DNA from: Muribaculaceae bacterium
Lineage (GTDB): Bacteria > Bacteroidota > Bacteroidia > Bacteroidales > Muribaculaceae
Length of the DNA: 63,618 nucleotides
NCBI GenBank assembly: GCA_022510405.1
Contig: JAFLTP010000018.1
Location: 1-63,618, forward strand
Direction of reading: 5' to 3'
The notes under the pieces were generated by a model. It saw nothing but the letters and a program-made list of their open reading frames with translations, did no database searches and was not told where the DNA came from. The position numbers and the translations under genes were made by a program. This document shows, one piece after another, positions 1 to 7,600 of this stretch. Each line of letters opens with the position of its first letter. Within the stretch, counting starts at the first letter, position 1.

Positions 1-51
<51 letters not shown>

Positions 52-191
52 TATTGTATATATCTTTCGATATTCTTTTTTCTCTTTGTGTCCCCGCTCT
101 GCCCAAGACTCAAGATTTAGTATTTGAACTTTAAACTTTAATCTTTGAACTTTCGCGGGACGCGTTGTCTGTCCGGCCGTTCTCTTCATTT

Positions 192-240
192 AAAAGGAAT
201 TAAAAAGACGGGTAAGCTTATATCTTACCTTGTTCCTTTT
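192..240 (-). other. rRNA leader stem-loop
   Basis: Inside the transcribed leader, an 8-bp outer arm (192-199 with 233-240) encloses a 6-bp inner arm (211-216 with 224-229). The structure is seen directly. It could be part of the RNase III processing stalk or a leader antitermination element; this is inferred from its position 5' of 16S. Confidence 0.45.
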
Positions 241-327
241 CAAACGCTGCTCGCGACCTTCAAAATTTAAACCTTAAACCTGAAGGACCGCTTGTCCTGT
301 GGCAATATTTCATTGTTCTCTTAGTCC

Positions 328-369
328 GCTAAAAAATCCGGAGTCTGTTCGGCTCCGGGCGCTTTTAGC
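328..369 (-). other. Hairpin at the predicted 5' end of the rRNA transcript
   Basis: Outer arms 328-334 and 363-369 pair perfectly over 7 bp, and inner arms 338-343 and 353-358 pair over 6 GC-rich bp. On the minus strand the inner stem is followed by a run of six T, so it looks like an intrinsic terminator whose U tract can also pair with the AAAA near the RNA 5' end. The proximal promoter's transcript should begin almost exactly at this structure. Confidence 0.5.
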
Positions 370-373
370 AGTG

Positions 374-406
374 CAAAATTACTGCAAACAAACCCCGGTT
401 TGCAAA
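374..406 (-). promoter_or_regulatory. Proximal rRNA promoter (TTTG-N21-TAATTTTG)
   Basis: Minus-strand TAATTTTG at 381-374 matches the Bacteroidota -7 consensus TAnnTTTG exactly, and TTTG at 406-403 is the -33 box with a 21-nt spacer. The predicted start is near 366-369, giving a leader of roughly 315 nt before 16S. Confidence 0.7.
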
Positions 407-409
407 TTT

Positions 410-446
410 TGTAAAGTTTAAAGTTTAAAGTTGAAAGTTTAAAGAT
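410..446. repeat. Short heptanucleotide array (AAAGTTT type)
   Basis: About five degenerate copies of a 7-bp unit (AAAGTTT/AAAGTTG) lie between the two rRNA promoters. They match the unit of the much longer arrays near 3784 and 25431. Related AACTTTA units also occur in the leader around 125-152. Confidence 0.75.
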
Positions 447-554
447 GGTAATTCTCTGATTATTTGAGAAATCAATAAATGTTAAAAAGCGTTTATAAAT
501 ATTAACAGTGAAATTTACCAAAAATTATAAGAATTCCAAGGCACCATAAGAATG

Positions 555-586
555 CAAAATTACCAATCCTGAAAGGAGTCATCAAA
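555..586 (-). promoter_or_regulatory. Distal rRNA promoter (TTTG-N20-TAATTTTG)
   Basis: Minus-strand TAATTTTG at 562-555 with TTTG at 586-583 (20-nt spacer) is a full match to the Bacteroidota consensus. It carries the same -7 octamer as the proximal promoter, so the rRNA operon appears to have tandem promoters about 180 bp apart. A small inverted repeat (585-590 with 596-601) lies just upstream. Confidence 0.65.
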
Positions 587-620
587 CCCTAAAATAGGGT
601 TATTAATCAGCCTTTTTACC

Positions 621-628
621 TAATTTTG
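621..628 (+). promoter_or_regulatory. -7 box for glycerate kinase gene
   Basis: TAATTTTG, 31 nt before the start codon, is an exact -7 consensus on the plus strand. No good -33 TTTG is seen 19-21 nt upstream, so the call rests on one box. Confidence 0.45.
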
Positions 629-659
629 ATAGATTTTATTAGAAATACAACAAAACTTT

Positions 660-1724
660 ATGAAAATAGTGGTTTGTCCTGATTCCTTCAAAGGTAGTTT
701 AGGGGCCAAAGAGGTAGCCGAAACTATTTCAGAATCATTATTGGGAATATATCCTAATGCAGAAATAATCCAGATTCCTTTAGCCGATGGTGGAGAAGGG
801 ACAGCGGAGATAATTAAAAAACATAGATTTCCAAATGAAATAAAACTAAAAACCCACGATCCTTTAGGAAGAGAATTATATGCTACCATTCATACAGACC
901 TAACAGGTAAAAAAGCATTCATAGAGTCGGCCAAGATTATCGGGCTACCACTTTTGAAAGAAGAAGAAAGGAATCCATTTAAAGCCTCAACATATGGTTT
1001 GGGAGAAGTGATACAAAAAGCAATTGATAGTGGTGTTGAGGAGATTACAGTATCCTTGGGAGGAAGCGCCACATGTGATGGAGGAGAAGGTATGCTGCAA
1101 TCGTTGGGAAATTGGGATAAAAACCTCATACATTTTAATATTTTGTGTGACGTAGCCAACCCCTTATTGGGGAAATTTGGTGCAGTAAATGTTTTTTCAC
1201 CTCAGAAAGGTGCCAAACCTGAGGATTTACCGGTTTTAGAAAAAAGAATGGAGGATTTTGTTGAGAAATTGAAACAGAAAGGCCTGTGTTCAGAAGAAGA
1301 TACCAAACGTGAAGGTGCCGGTGCGGCCGGAGGTTTGGGATTTGCTTTTCAAGCCATTCTTAAGGCAAAGACTTATAAAGGGATAGACTATATATTGGAT
1401 TTAACAGAATTCGACAACCAAATAAAAGGTGCGAGTTTGATAATCACCGGAGAAGGGAAGATCGACACCCAGAGCTTGATGGGAAAAGTGGTGAGCGGTG
1501 TATTAATAAGGGCCATGAAAGAAAAAATACCTGTTGTAGCGATAGCAGGTAAAATAGAAGACAGAAATAAAATATTAGAAGCCGGACTAAAAGAAACATT
1601 TGAAATTATCGATAAAGGAAAGAGCCTTGAAAAGAACATGCAACCAGCAACCACAAAGAAAAATATAAGAAGAACAATAGAAATCATGTCAAAAAGCAAT
1701 ATTTTTCAGCAAACCATATCTTAA
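660..1724 (+). CDS. glxK: Glycerate kinase (glycerate 2-kinase, GlxK/GarK family)
   Basis: Cytosolic kinase that phosphorylates glycerate to phosphoglycerate using ATP. It has 354 residues, slightly shorter than the usual ~370-380. Family motifs are present in order: CPDSFKGSL near the N-terminus, PLADGGEGT around residue 42, SLGGSATCDGGEG around residue 132, REGAGAAGGLGFAF around residue 218 and TGEGKIDTQS around residue 262. ATG 660 is used because the first residues MKIVVCPDSFKGS match the family start exactly. The gene stands between the divergent rRNA promoters and lysC, 45 nt upstream of the latter. It seems to be a monocistronic housekeeping gene; the product of the reaction (2- versus 3-phosphoglycerate) is taken from the family, not from the sequence. 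Confidence 0.93.
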   Translation: MKIVVCPDSFKGSLGAKEVAETISESLLGIYPNAEIIQIPLADGGEGTAEIIKKHRFPNEIKLKTHDPLGRELYATIHTDLTGKKAFIESAKIIGLPLLKEEERNPFKASTYGLGEVIQKAIDSGVEEITVSLGGSATCDGGEGMLQSLGNWDKNLIHFNILCDVANPLLGKFGAVNVFSPQKGAKPEDLPVLEKRMEDFVEKLKQKGLCSEEDTKREGAGAAGGLGFAFQAILKAKTYKGIDYILDLTEFDNQIKGASLIITGEGKIDTQSLMGKVVSGVLIRAMKEKIPVVAIAGKIEDRNKILEAGLKETFEIIDKGKSLEKNMQPATTKKNIRRTIEIMSKSNIFQQTIS

Positions 1725-1739
1725 TTTTAAGGAATTAAG

Positions 1740-1747
1740 TAATTTTG
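1740..1747 (+). promoter_or_regulatory. -7 box for aspartokinase gene
   Basis: TAATTTTG ends 22 nt before the ATG at 1770, which predicts a 5' leader of about 15-20 nt. The matching -33 position is weak. Confidence 0.4.
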
Positions 1748-1769
1748 CAACGCATTTTAAACAAACACG

Positions 1770-3083
1770 ATGAAGGTACAAAAATTTGGAGGCACTTCAG
1801 TTGGGTCTCCCCAGCGAATCAAAAACGTAGCGTCATTAATCAAATCTTTTCCCGGTAAAAATATTATAGTTTTATCAGCAATGAGCGGCACCACCAATTC
1901 GTTGCTTGAAATCACTTCGGCCATCAAGGAGGGGGAGTTGAACAAAGCCGAGGAAATAACAGAGAAATTATATCAAAAATATTTAGACGTAATACAAGAA
2001 CTATTTTCAACCTCAGAGGCGAGGCAAAAGGCTTTGAAATTAGTCAACGATGTTTTTGAAGAAATCAAAAGCTGGATTCCTAAAAAATATACACTGAGAA
2101 CCGAGAAAGAGATTGTTTCAAAGGGCGAAATAATCTCCACCCATTTGATGCAATATTATATGGAAGAAACCGGAGAAAAATCGGTACTTATTTCGGCTTT
2201 GGATTTTATGTTTACCGACAATAACGGAGAACCGGCCTACACATCCATAAAAAACCGACTTAATGAGATTATGCCAAAATACAAAGATTATGACACTATC
2301 ATAACCCAAGGATTCATTTGCCGCAATCCGGAAGGTAAGGTAGATAATCTTCTCAGAGGCGGTTCCGATTTCACAGCCTCAATCATAGGAGCCATGATAG
2401 GTGCCGATGAAGTGGATATCTGGACTGACATTGACGGAATGCATAACAATGACCCGAGATTTGTGGAAGAAACAGATCCGGTTCATAACCTTCATTTTGA
2501 AGAAGCTGCGGAATTGGCATATTTCGGAGCCAAGATTCTTCATCCTACATGTATCTTACCTGCCAAACTAAATAATGTACCTGTGAGACTGTTGAATACA
2601 ATGGAACCGAATGCAGAAGGGACCTTGATCAACAACGAACTTGAACATGGAAGCATCAAGGCTGTTGCAGCCAAAGACAATATCACAGCAATCAAAATCA
2701 AGAGCAGCCGAATGCTTCTCGCATATGGTTTCCTGAAAAAAGTGTTTGAAGTTTTTGAAAAATATCGCACTCCAATCGACATGATCGCCACTTCGGAAGT
2801 GGGTGTATCCTTAACTATAGACGATGACTCTCATATAGATGAAATCATCAGCGACCTTAAAGAATTAGGTACAGTAAGCGTCGATAAGGACATGGTAATC
2901 ATCTGTGTTGTAGGTGACCTTGAATGGCAGAACAAAGGTTTTGAAGCAAGAGCCTTGGATGCCTTGAGAAATATCCCTGTGAGAATGATATCTTATGGTG
3001 GCAGCAATTACAACATTTCCTTCTTAATCGACAAGAAGAACAAGACAAAGGCTCTCAGATTATTGAGCTATCATTTGTTTTGA
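1770..3083 (+). CDS. lysC: Aspartate kinase (monofunctional, with ACT domains)
   Basis: Catalyses aspartate + ATP to 4-phosphoaspartate, the first step towards lysine, threonine and methionine. The 437-residue protein begins with the signature KFGGTSVGS and carries the kinase domain to about residue 290, including GGSDFTASIIG and the WTDIDG segment near residue 215. Two C-terminal ACT domains (about 300-437) are expected to bind regulatory amino acids. It has no homoserine dehydrogenase part, so it is not the fused ThrA type. A stem-loop at 3104 follows the stop codon. The neighbours do not belong to the lysine pathway. Confidence 0.95.
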   Translation: MKVQKFGGTSVGSPQRIKNVASLIKSFPGKNIIVLSAMSGTTNSLLEITSAIKEGELNKAEEITEKLYQKYLDVIQELFSTSEARQKALKLVNDVFEEIKSWIPKKYTLRTEKEIVSKGEIISTHLMQYYMEETGEKSVLISALDFMFTDNNGEPAYTSIKNRLNEIMPKYKDYDTIITQGFICRNPEGKVDNLLRGGSDFTASIIGAMIGADEVDIWTDIDGMHNNDPRFVEETDPVHNLHFEEAAELAYFGAKILHPTCILPAKLNNVPVRLLNTMEPNAEGTLINNELEHGSIKAVAAKDNITAIKIKSSRMLLAYGFLKKVFEVFEKYRTPIDMIATSEVGVSLTIDDDSHIDEIISDLKELGTVSVDKDMVIICVVGDLEWQNKGFEARALDALRNIPVRMISYGGSNYNISFLIDKKNKTKALRLLSYHLF

Positions 3084-3103
3084 TTGCTATTATTATCTTA
3101 TTT

Positions 3104-3139
3104 CAGCTCTTTCAGTTATCCTGAAGGAGCTGTTTGTTT
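3104..3139 (+). terminator. Stem-loop after lysC
   Basis: Arms 3104-3115 and 3121-3132 form a 12-bp stem with one G-U pair and a 5-nt loop, followed by TTTGTTT on the plus strand. The T run is interrupted. The structure overlaps the 3' end of the convergent ftsE gene. Confidence 0.6.
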
Positions 3140-3780
3140 ATACATCTGAAAACCTTCCCCGGGAAATCGTCAAGCAGCTGATGATTGTGGGTTGCCATCA
3201 GAACGGTATGTCCCGACTCAACCAAACTATGAAGGAGAGTAAGGATCTGGAAACCGGTATTAGGGTCTAAATTCCCGGTTGGTTCATCAGCAAGGATCAA
3301 TTGCGGACGATTCAAAAGAGCTCTTGCAATCACTATTCTTTGTTGCTCTCCCCCACTTAATTCATGTGGCATCTTATAACTCTTTGTAGACATCCCCACT
3401 TCTTTTAAAACTTCCCCTATTCTTTGAGACATCTGTGTTTTATCATGCCATCCGGTTGCTTTAAGCACAAATTCAAGATTAGAATACACCGACCGATCTT
3501 GAAGAAGTTGAAAATCTTGGAAAACAATACCTAATTTACGTCTGAGATACGGTATTTCCTTTGACTTAATGTTCAAAAGGTCAAAACCTAAAACGTCGGC
3601 TGTCTCACCATTTGCAACAGGCACATCAGCATACATTGATTTCATAAGAGAACTTTTCCCACTTCCTACTTTACCAATGAGATAATAGAATGTAGAAGGT
3701 TTTAAGTCAAATGAAATATCTTTGAGTACCGTCTTATCCTGACGTTTTATAGATACGTTTTTATATGTAACGAGGGGCAT
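3112..3780 (-). CDS. ftsE: FtsE-like ABC transporter ATP-binding protein
   Basis: Cytosolic ATPase of the FtsE/LolD class, 222 residues. In order: Walker A GKVGSGKSS around residue 36, Q-loop FQDFQLL around residue 87, signature LSGGEQQR around residue 140, Walker B LILADEPTGNLDP around residue 160 and H-loop THNH near residue 197. The closest family is FtsE, which with FtsX regulates peptidoglycan hydrolysis at the division site. No ftsX lies in this window; the gene is last in a minus-strand cluster after the porin gene, separated from it by a ~210-bp repeat array. A LolD-like or other ABC export role cannot be excluded from the sequence alone. Confidence 0.82.
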   Translation of the reverse strand: MPLVTYKNVSIKRQDKTVLKDISFDLKPSTFYYLIGKVGSGKSSLMKSMYADVPVANGETADVLGFDLLNIKSKEIPYLRRKLGIVFQDFQLLQDRSVYSNLEFVLKATGWHDKTQMSQRIGEVLKEVGMSTKSYKMPHELSGGEQQRIVIARALLNRPQLILADEPTGNLDPNTGFQILTLLHSLVESGHTVLMATHNHQLLDDFPGKVFRCINKQLLQDN

Positions 3781-3782
3781 TG

Positions 3783-3990
3783 TTTAAAGTTTAAAGTTTA
3801 AAGTTTAAAGATTAAAGTTGAAAGTTGAAAGTTTAAAGATTAAAGTTGTGAGTTGTGAGGTGTAAGTTGTGAGTTGTAAGTTGAGGGTTTTAAGTTTTGA
3901 GTTGTGAGGTGTGAGGTGTGAGGTTTGGGTTTTTGAGTTTTGAGTTGTGAGGTGTAAGTTGTAAGTTTTGAGGTGTGAGGGGTGAGTTAA
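3783..3990. repeat. Long degenerate heptanucleotide tandem array
   Basis: About 29 consecutive 7-bp units fill the gap between the porin and ftsE. The ftsE-proximal third is AAAGTTT/AAAGTTG. The rest drifts through GAGTTGT, AAGTTGT, GAGGTGT and AAGTTTT. A shared core, RAGTTKT, links both halves. The 62-residue open frame through it (3890-4078, minus) is only a translation of the repeat. Confidence 0.9.
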
Positions 3991-4001
3991 AGGGGGAAGG
4001 T

Positions 4002-5324
4002 TTAGAAGGAAACGAGAAGCATTGCCATAATTCTATTGGCTGAACCAGACTCGCCGTTGAAATTTTTTCTTTTCCCATGAAGATATTCCAGGCCTACCTC
4101 GAATCTTGGAGTTATATCCCAGAATACATTACCTACAGCATATAAGCCATATCTATATTGAGAATCATGCGGGTTAACTTTGGGGTAATAAGTTTGTTCC
4201 GAAAAAGCCAAATTGCTAAAAATCTTTTCATTGAAAAAATATTGGACTCCCACAACCACACCGGCAGCCCAAGGAGCATAAAGTCTTCCCTCTTGTCCTT
4301 CCACCGGAATCAAATCAAAATCACCATTACCTAAATCAGTAGTATAGGATGCATGACCTTGACCGGTAGACAATATTCCGAACAAATTTAAATTATATAA
4401 AGGATTAATTACGGTAGACAATTGAAGTCCCCAACCGGTTATATTATGATTCCTTTTAGCAACAAGATCACGATAACTTAAAGTGCGTAATAATCCGGAC
4501 AATCTTAAATGACTTGAACCATTATCCCATTGATACTGTACGAAAGCAGCAAAATCCGGAATATAGGGATTGCATGCGGCGGTATGTACTCCATCTGCAG
4601 AAACAGATTCAGAAGGAAATTCTACGGAACCTGCAATCTTCCAATGTTTCTTGATTTGATGCAGGTATCTTACCAATACACTTTTTTTAGAATTTATACC
4701 GTTCGGGCCTGAACCATCAACCGTTGAAGGTTCCGCTTGAGTATCCTCAAAAGTGGTGGTGGCATACCCGGCAGTCCAATCTTTAATTGTGACATAAGCC
4801 TTTTTGATACGGAAACCTCTTTGGTTATATCCTGAAAAATCGGCCTGGAAATACGCCATGAAATTGCCGAGAAGTTTATTATTTCCCAAAAGGGTGAAGA
4901 AAAGTCCGGTACCTGAAGGAGATGCCGACAAATTATGCATTTCAGTGGGGTTTTTAGGAATAGGGATATCATAGGGTATAAATCCCACATTAGGGATGGA
5001 ACCATTCCAGTCGAAATAACCTCTGACTTTCACTTGACCACCCACACCTAAAGCCAAGTCACCTTTTTTACTCATAAACATAAAATAAGGAGCACGTGGA
5101 TCTTGAAAATGTCGGAACTGATCATAATAGAATATATTCAGAAGACGCTCCAAAGAATCGGCAGGACTTTTTTCACCAGAATATAACACATGAGTGTTAT
5201 CCTTCATTGAAGAAATCCTTTGATCCAACATGAGAACTTTATCTTGTTCTGCATCCGCCACCTCTTCAGCAAAAAGAGGCAAACATATTGATATAATAAA
5301 ACTTATTATAAATATTTTTTTCAT
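4002..5324 (-). CDS. Outer-membrane porin (DcaP-like beta-barrel)
   Basis: 440 residues with a clear signal peptide (residues 1-19, KKIFIISFIISICLPLFA). A short helical segment with charged residues follows, then an antiparallel beta-barrel region with alternating hydrophobic and aromatic residues from about residue 90. The C-terminus ends LLVSF, a terminal Phe as expected for BamA-dependent insertion. The segment GGQVKVRGYFDWNG resembles the DcaP-type trimeric porin family, which would pass small anionic solutes; that family call is from memory and moderate. The start overlaps the radA stop by 4 bp (ATGA), so the two are translationally coupled. Confidence 0.72.
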   Translation of the reverse strand: MKKIFIISFIISICLPLFAEEVADAEQDKVLMLDQRISSMKDNTHVLYSGEKSPADSLERLLNIFYYDQFRHFQDPRAPYFMFMSKKGDLALGVGGQVKVRGYFDWNGSIPNVGFIPYDIPIPKNPTEMHNLSASPSGTGLFFTLLGNNKLLGNFMAYFQADFSGYNQRGFRIKKAYVTIKDWTAGYATTTFEDTQAEPSTVDGSGPNGINSKKSVLVRYLHQIKKHWKIAGSVEFPSESVSADGVHTAACNPYIPDFAAFVQYQWDNGSSHLRLSGLLRTLSYRDLVAKRNHNITGWGLQLSTVINPLYNLNLFGILSTGQGHASYTTDLGNGDFDLIPVEGQEGRLYAPWAAGVVVGVQYFFNEKIFSNLAFSEQTYYPKVNPHDSQYRYGLYAVGNVFWDITPRFEVGLEYLHGKRKNFNGESGSANRIMAMLLVSF

Positions 5325-6682
5325 TCAAAAAGAAATTTTAAAAGATCTTCAACTTTACCAACTTCCACTATCTTAATTGAGAATTTATCTTTTATTCCCT
5401 TTAGATTTTCTCGAGGAATCACAATGGTTTCGAACCCTAATTTTTCGGATTCCAGTACCCTCTGTTCAATTCTGGTGACAGTGCGTATTTCACCTGAAAG
5501 ACCAACCTCACCTACAAAAACCGTTTTTCTTGAAACAGCGATATCAAAATTTGATGACATGACTGCAGCCACAACAGCCAAATCGATTCCCGGGTCGGCA
5601 ATTTTCAATCCACCGGCAATATTAAGGAAAACGTCTTTTTGGCCCAGACGGAATTTAGCTCTCTTTTCCAAAACAGCCAACAGCATATTAAGACGACGAT
5701 GATCATATCCTGTAACACTTCTTTGGGGAGTGCCATACGCTGCAGTTGAAACCAAGGCCTGCACCTCCACCATCAACGGCCGGACACCCTCGATTGTGCA
5801 ACCAATCGCTATACCGCTCATTTCCTCTTCCCGGTTGTCGCTTAGAAGCATTTCAGATGGATTTTTGACCTCCCGAAGACCTTTTTCCACCATTTCATAT
5901 ATTCCGATTTCAGAAGTGGAACCGAAACGATTTTTAATAGACCTTAAAATTCTATAAAGATATTGCCGGTCGCCTTCAAATTGAAGAACAGTATCCACAA
6001 TGTGCTCCAAAACCTTCGGACCTGCTATAGCTCCGTCTTTATTAATATGGCCTACAATAATTATCGGAACACCACTCTCCTTAGCATATCTAAGCAAGGC
6101 AACAGCACATTCCCTCACTTGAGAAACACTTCCCTGTGCAGACTCAATTGTTTCAGAAGCAATAGTCTGTATGGAATCCACTATTATCAATTCCGGTTTT
6201 TCCTTATTTATCTGATCGAATATATTTTCCAATAAGGTTTCACATAAAATGTATGTATTGTCGGAAAGTTTCCCCAATCTGTCGGCCCTGAGTTTCAATT
6301 GAGTGGCACTCTCTTCACCAGAAACATAAAGAATCTTTCTGTTGCGGATTGAAAGAATATTTTGCAACAAAAGAGTAGATTTACCAATGCCCGGTTCACC
6401 TCCTATCAAAGTGAGGCTTCCTGCCACCAATCCGCCTCCCAAGACACGATTCAATTCAGAAGAAGGCATTTTCATTCTTGCCTCTTCCCTCACTTCTATC
6501 TCTGAAAGTTTTTGAGGTTTGGCGACTTCCTTTCTATTTTTAGAAGAACTCCCCTTGGTGGAAACAGTAATCTTTTCCTCGGCAAATGTGTTCCATTCTC
6601 CGCAAGAAGGGCACTTGCCCAGCCATTTGGCCGATTCATGGCCACAATTCTGACAGAAATATACCGATTTGGTTTTAGCCAT
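5321..6682 (-). CDS. radA: DNA repair protein RadA (Sms)
   Basis: RecA-like ATPase that drives branch migration during recombination. The 453 residues are full length: N-terminal C4 zinc finger (CQNCGHESAKWLGKCPSC, residues 10-27), Walker A GGEPGIGKSTLL around residue 93, the RadA-specific KNRFGS motif around residue 250, and a C-terminal Lon-protease-like domain. It starts 6 nt after the upstream methyltransferase stop and its stop overlaps the porin start, so it is in an operon with both. Confidence 0.96.
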   Translation of the reverse strand: MAKTKSVYFCQNCGHESAKWLGKCPSCGEWNTFAEEKITVSTKGSSSKNRKEVAKPQKLSEIEVREEARMKMPSSELNRVLGGGLVAGSLTLIGGEPGIGKSTLLLQNILSIRNRKILYVSGEESATQLKLRADRLGKLSDNTYILCETLLENIFDQINKEKPELIIVDSIQTIASETIESAQGSVSQVRECAVALLRYAKESGVPIIIVGHINKDGAIAGPKVLEHIVDTVLQFEGDRQYLYRILRSIKNRFGSTSEIGIYEMVEKGLREVKNPSEMLLSDNREEEMSGIAIGCTIEGVRPLMVEVQALVSTAAYGTPQRSVTGYDHRRLNMLLAVLEKRAKFRLGQKDVFLNIAGGLKIADPGIDLAVVAAVMSSNFDIAVSRKTVFVGEVGLSGEIRTVTRIEQRVLESEKLGFETIVIPRENLKGIKDKFSIKIVEVGKVEDLLKFLFE

Positions 6683-6688
6683 AATTTT

Positions 6689-7450
6689 TTAACTGATATG
6701 GGAAAGAATCACAGCGGTGGCTATAGCCACATTCAACGAATCAGGATGAGAATTTTTATTTGATGGAGGGATCGTGAGAGGCAAATCTATGTAACTCTTT
6801 AAAGAATCAGATATTCCTCTCCCTTCATTTCCCATCAGCAGCATCCCCTTGGCCTCCAATTTTATTTGGTTGAATGGTTCTCCATCCAATAAAGTTCCAA
6901 TCAACTTAATTTCCCTGTTTTTTAAAATCAACTTTTCAAGATCCACGTAACGGACCCTGACACGTGATAAAGAACCCATTGTGGACTGCACCACCTTGGG
7001 GCCATAAGCATCCACTGTATTTTTGGAAGCATAGATATCGTAAACACCAAACCAGTCACAAGTCCTGATAATGGTGCCCAAATTTCCGGGATCCTGCACT
7101 TCATCAAGCAAAAGATACAGTCTGTTTTTATCCAGAACCGGAATTTCATTATCCTCGACCGGCATTCTGAAAACACCAATTACATCCGGCAAAGAGGATA
7201 ATGAGGAAATCAATCCTATTGTCTTATTATCAGCCAGATACAATTGCTTATTGAAAGTATCTTCTATAAAAGGATTATTTGACAACCAATCTCTATTACA
7301 TATTAAAAATTCCGGCACGAAGGCATCTAACATATCTTTTACACATTTATCGCCCTCGGCCAAAAATAATCTCCGGCGGTCTCTCTCCTTTTTAGTTGAG
7401 AGGCCCTTCAATTCCTTTGCTTTAATCTTGGATAAAACTTTTATCTCCAT
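6689..7450 (-). CDS. TrmH/SpoU-family RNA 2'-O-methyltransferase
   Basis: SPOUT methyltransferase acting on rRNA or tRNA ribose. With ATG at 7450 the protein has 253 residues, beginning MEIKVLSKIKAKELKGL. An N-terminal substrate-binding domain containing FLAEGDK comes first, then the SpoU catalytic domain with DEVQDPGNLGTIIRT (motif 1), LLMGNEGRGIS (motif 2) and IPPSNKNSHPDSLNVAIATAV (motif 3 region, knot). The open frame extends to 7621, but that would run into the divergent nfo start; a -7 box at 7459-7466 and family alignment favour 7450, with 7483 as an alternative. Exact RNA target unknown. Confidence 0.9.
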   Translation of the reverse strand: MEIKVLSKIKAKELKGLSTKKERDRRRLFLAEGDKCVKDMLDAFVPEFLICNRDWLSNNPFIEDTFNKQLYLADNKTIGLISSLSSLPDVIGVFRMPVEDNEIPVLDKNRLYLLLDEVQDPGNLGTIIRTCDWFGVYDIYASKNTVDAYGPKVVQSTMGSLSRVRVRYVDLEKLILKNREIKLIGTLLDGEPFNQIKLEAKGMLLMGNEGRGISDSLKSYIDLPLTIPPSNKNSHPDSLNVAIATAVILSHIS

Positions 7451-7458
7451 ACACACTT

Positions 7459-7466
7459 CAAAGGTA
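7459..7466 (-). promoter_or_regulatory. -7 box for the trmH-radA-porin cluster
   Basis: Minus-strand TACCTTTG fits TAnnTTTG and ends only 8 nt before ATG 7450. Transcription would start at or within a few bases of the start codon. No -33 box is seen, and the nfo promoter on the other strand begins 10 bp away. Confidence 0.45.
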
Positions 7467-7475
7467 GTCACATTT

Positions 7476-7506
7476 TTTGACATTATGTTTAAATTTTTTA
7501 ATTTTG
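7476..7506 (+). promoter_or_regulatory. nfo promoter (TTTG-N19-TAATTTTG)
   Basis: TTTG at 7476-7479, exactly 19 nt, then TAATTTTG at 7499-7506: a perfect Bacteroidota sigma-ABfr promoter. It predicts a leader of about 88 nt for nfo. Confidence 0.75.
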
Positions 7507-7600
7507 TGGAGTTACACGTATACCTACTTAAAGGTATCGATCGTGAATCTATTGACAAAAAGAACCAATTATTTATTGTAACCATAGAAACAGAATAATA

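Noticed and set aside
585..601. Hairpin AACCCT/AGGGTT as terminator
   Set aside because: No T run follows and it lies upstream of the distal rRNA promoter.
3783..3990. CRISPR-like tandem repeat
   Set aside because: Units are 7 bp, degenerate and contiguous with no spacers; no cas genes nearby.
3890..4078. 62-residue minus-strand frame
   Set aside because: It is the translation of the heptad array plus the porin gene's end; no start context and no family.
4530..4712. Antisense frames over the porin, efflux and SusC genes
   Set aside because: Many 60-230-residue antisense frames exist but have no codon pattern, family match or spacing to suggest real genes.
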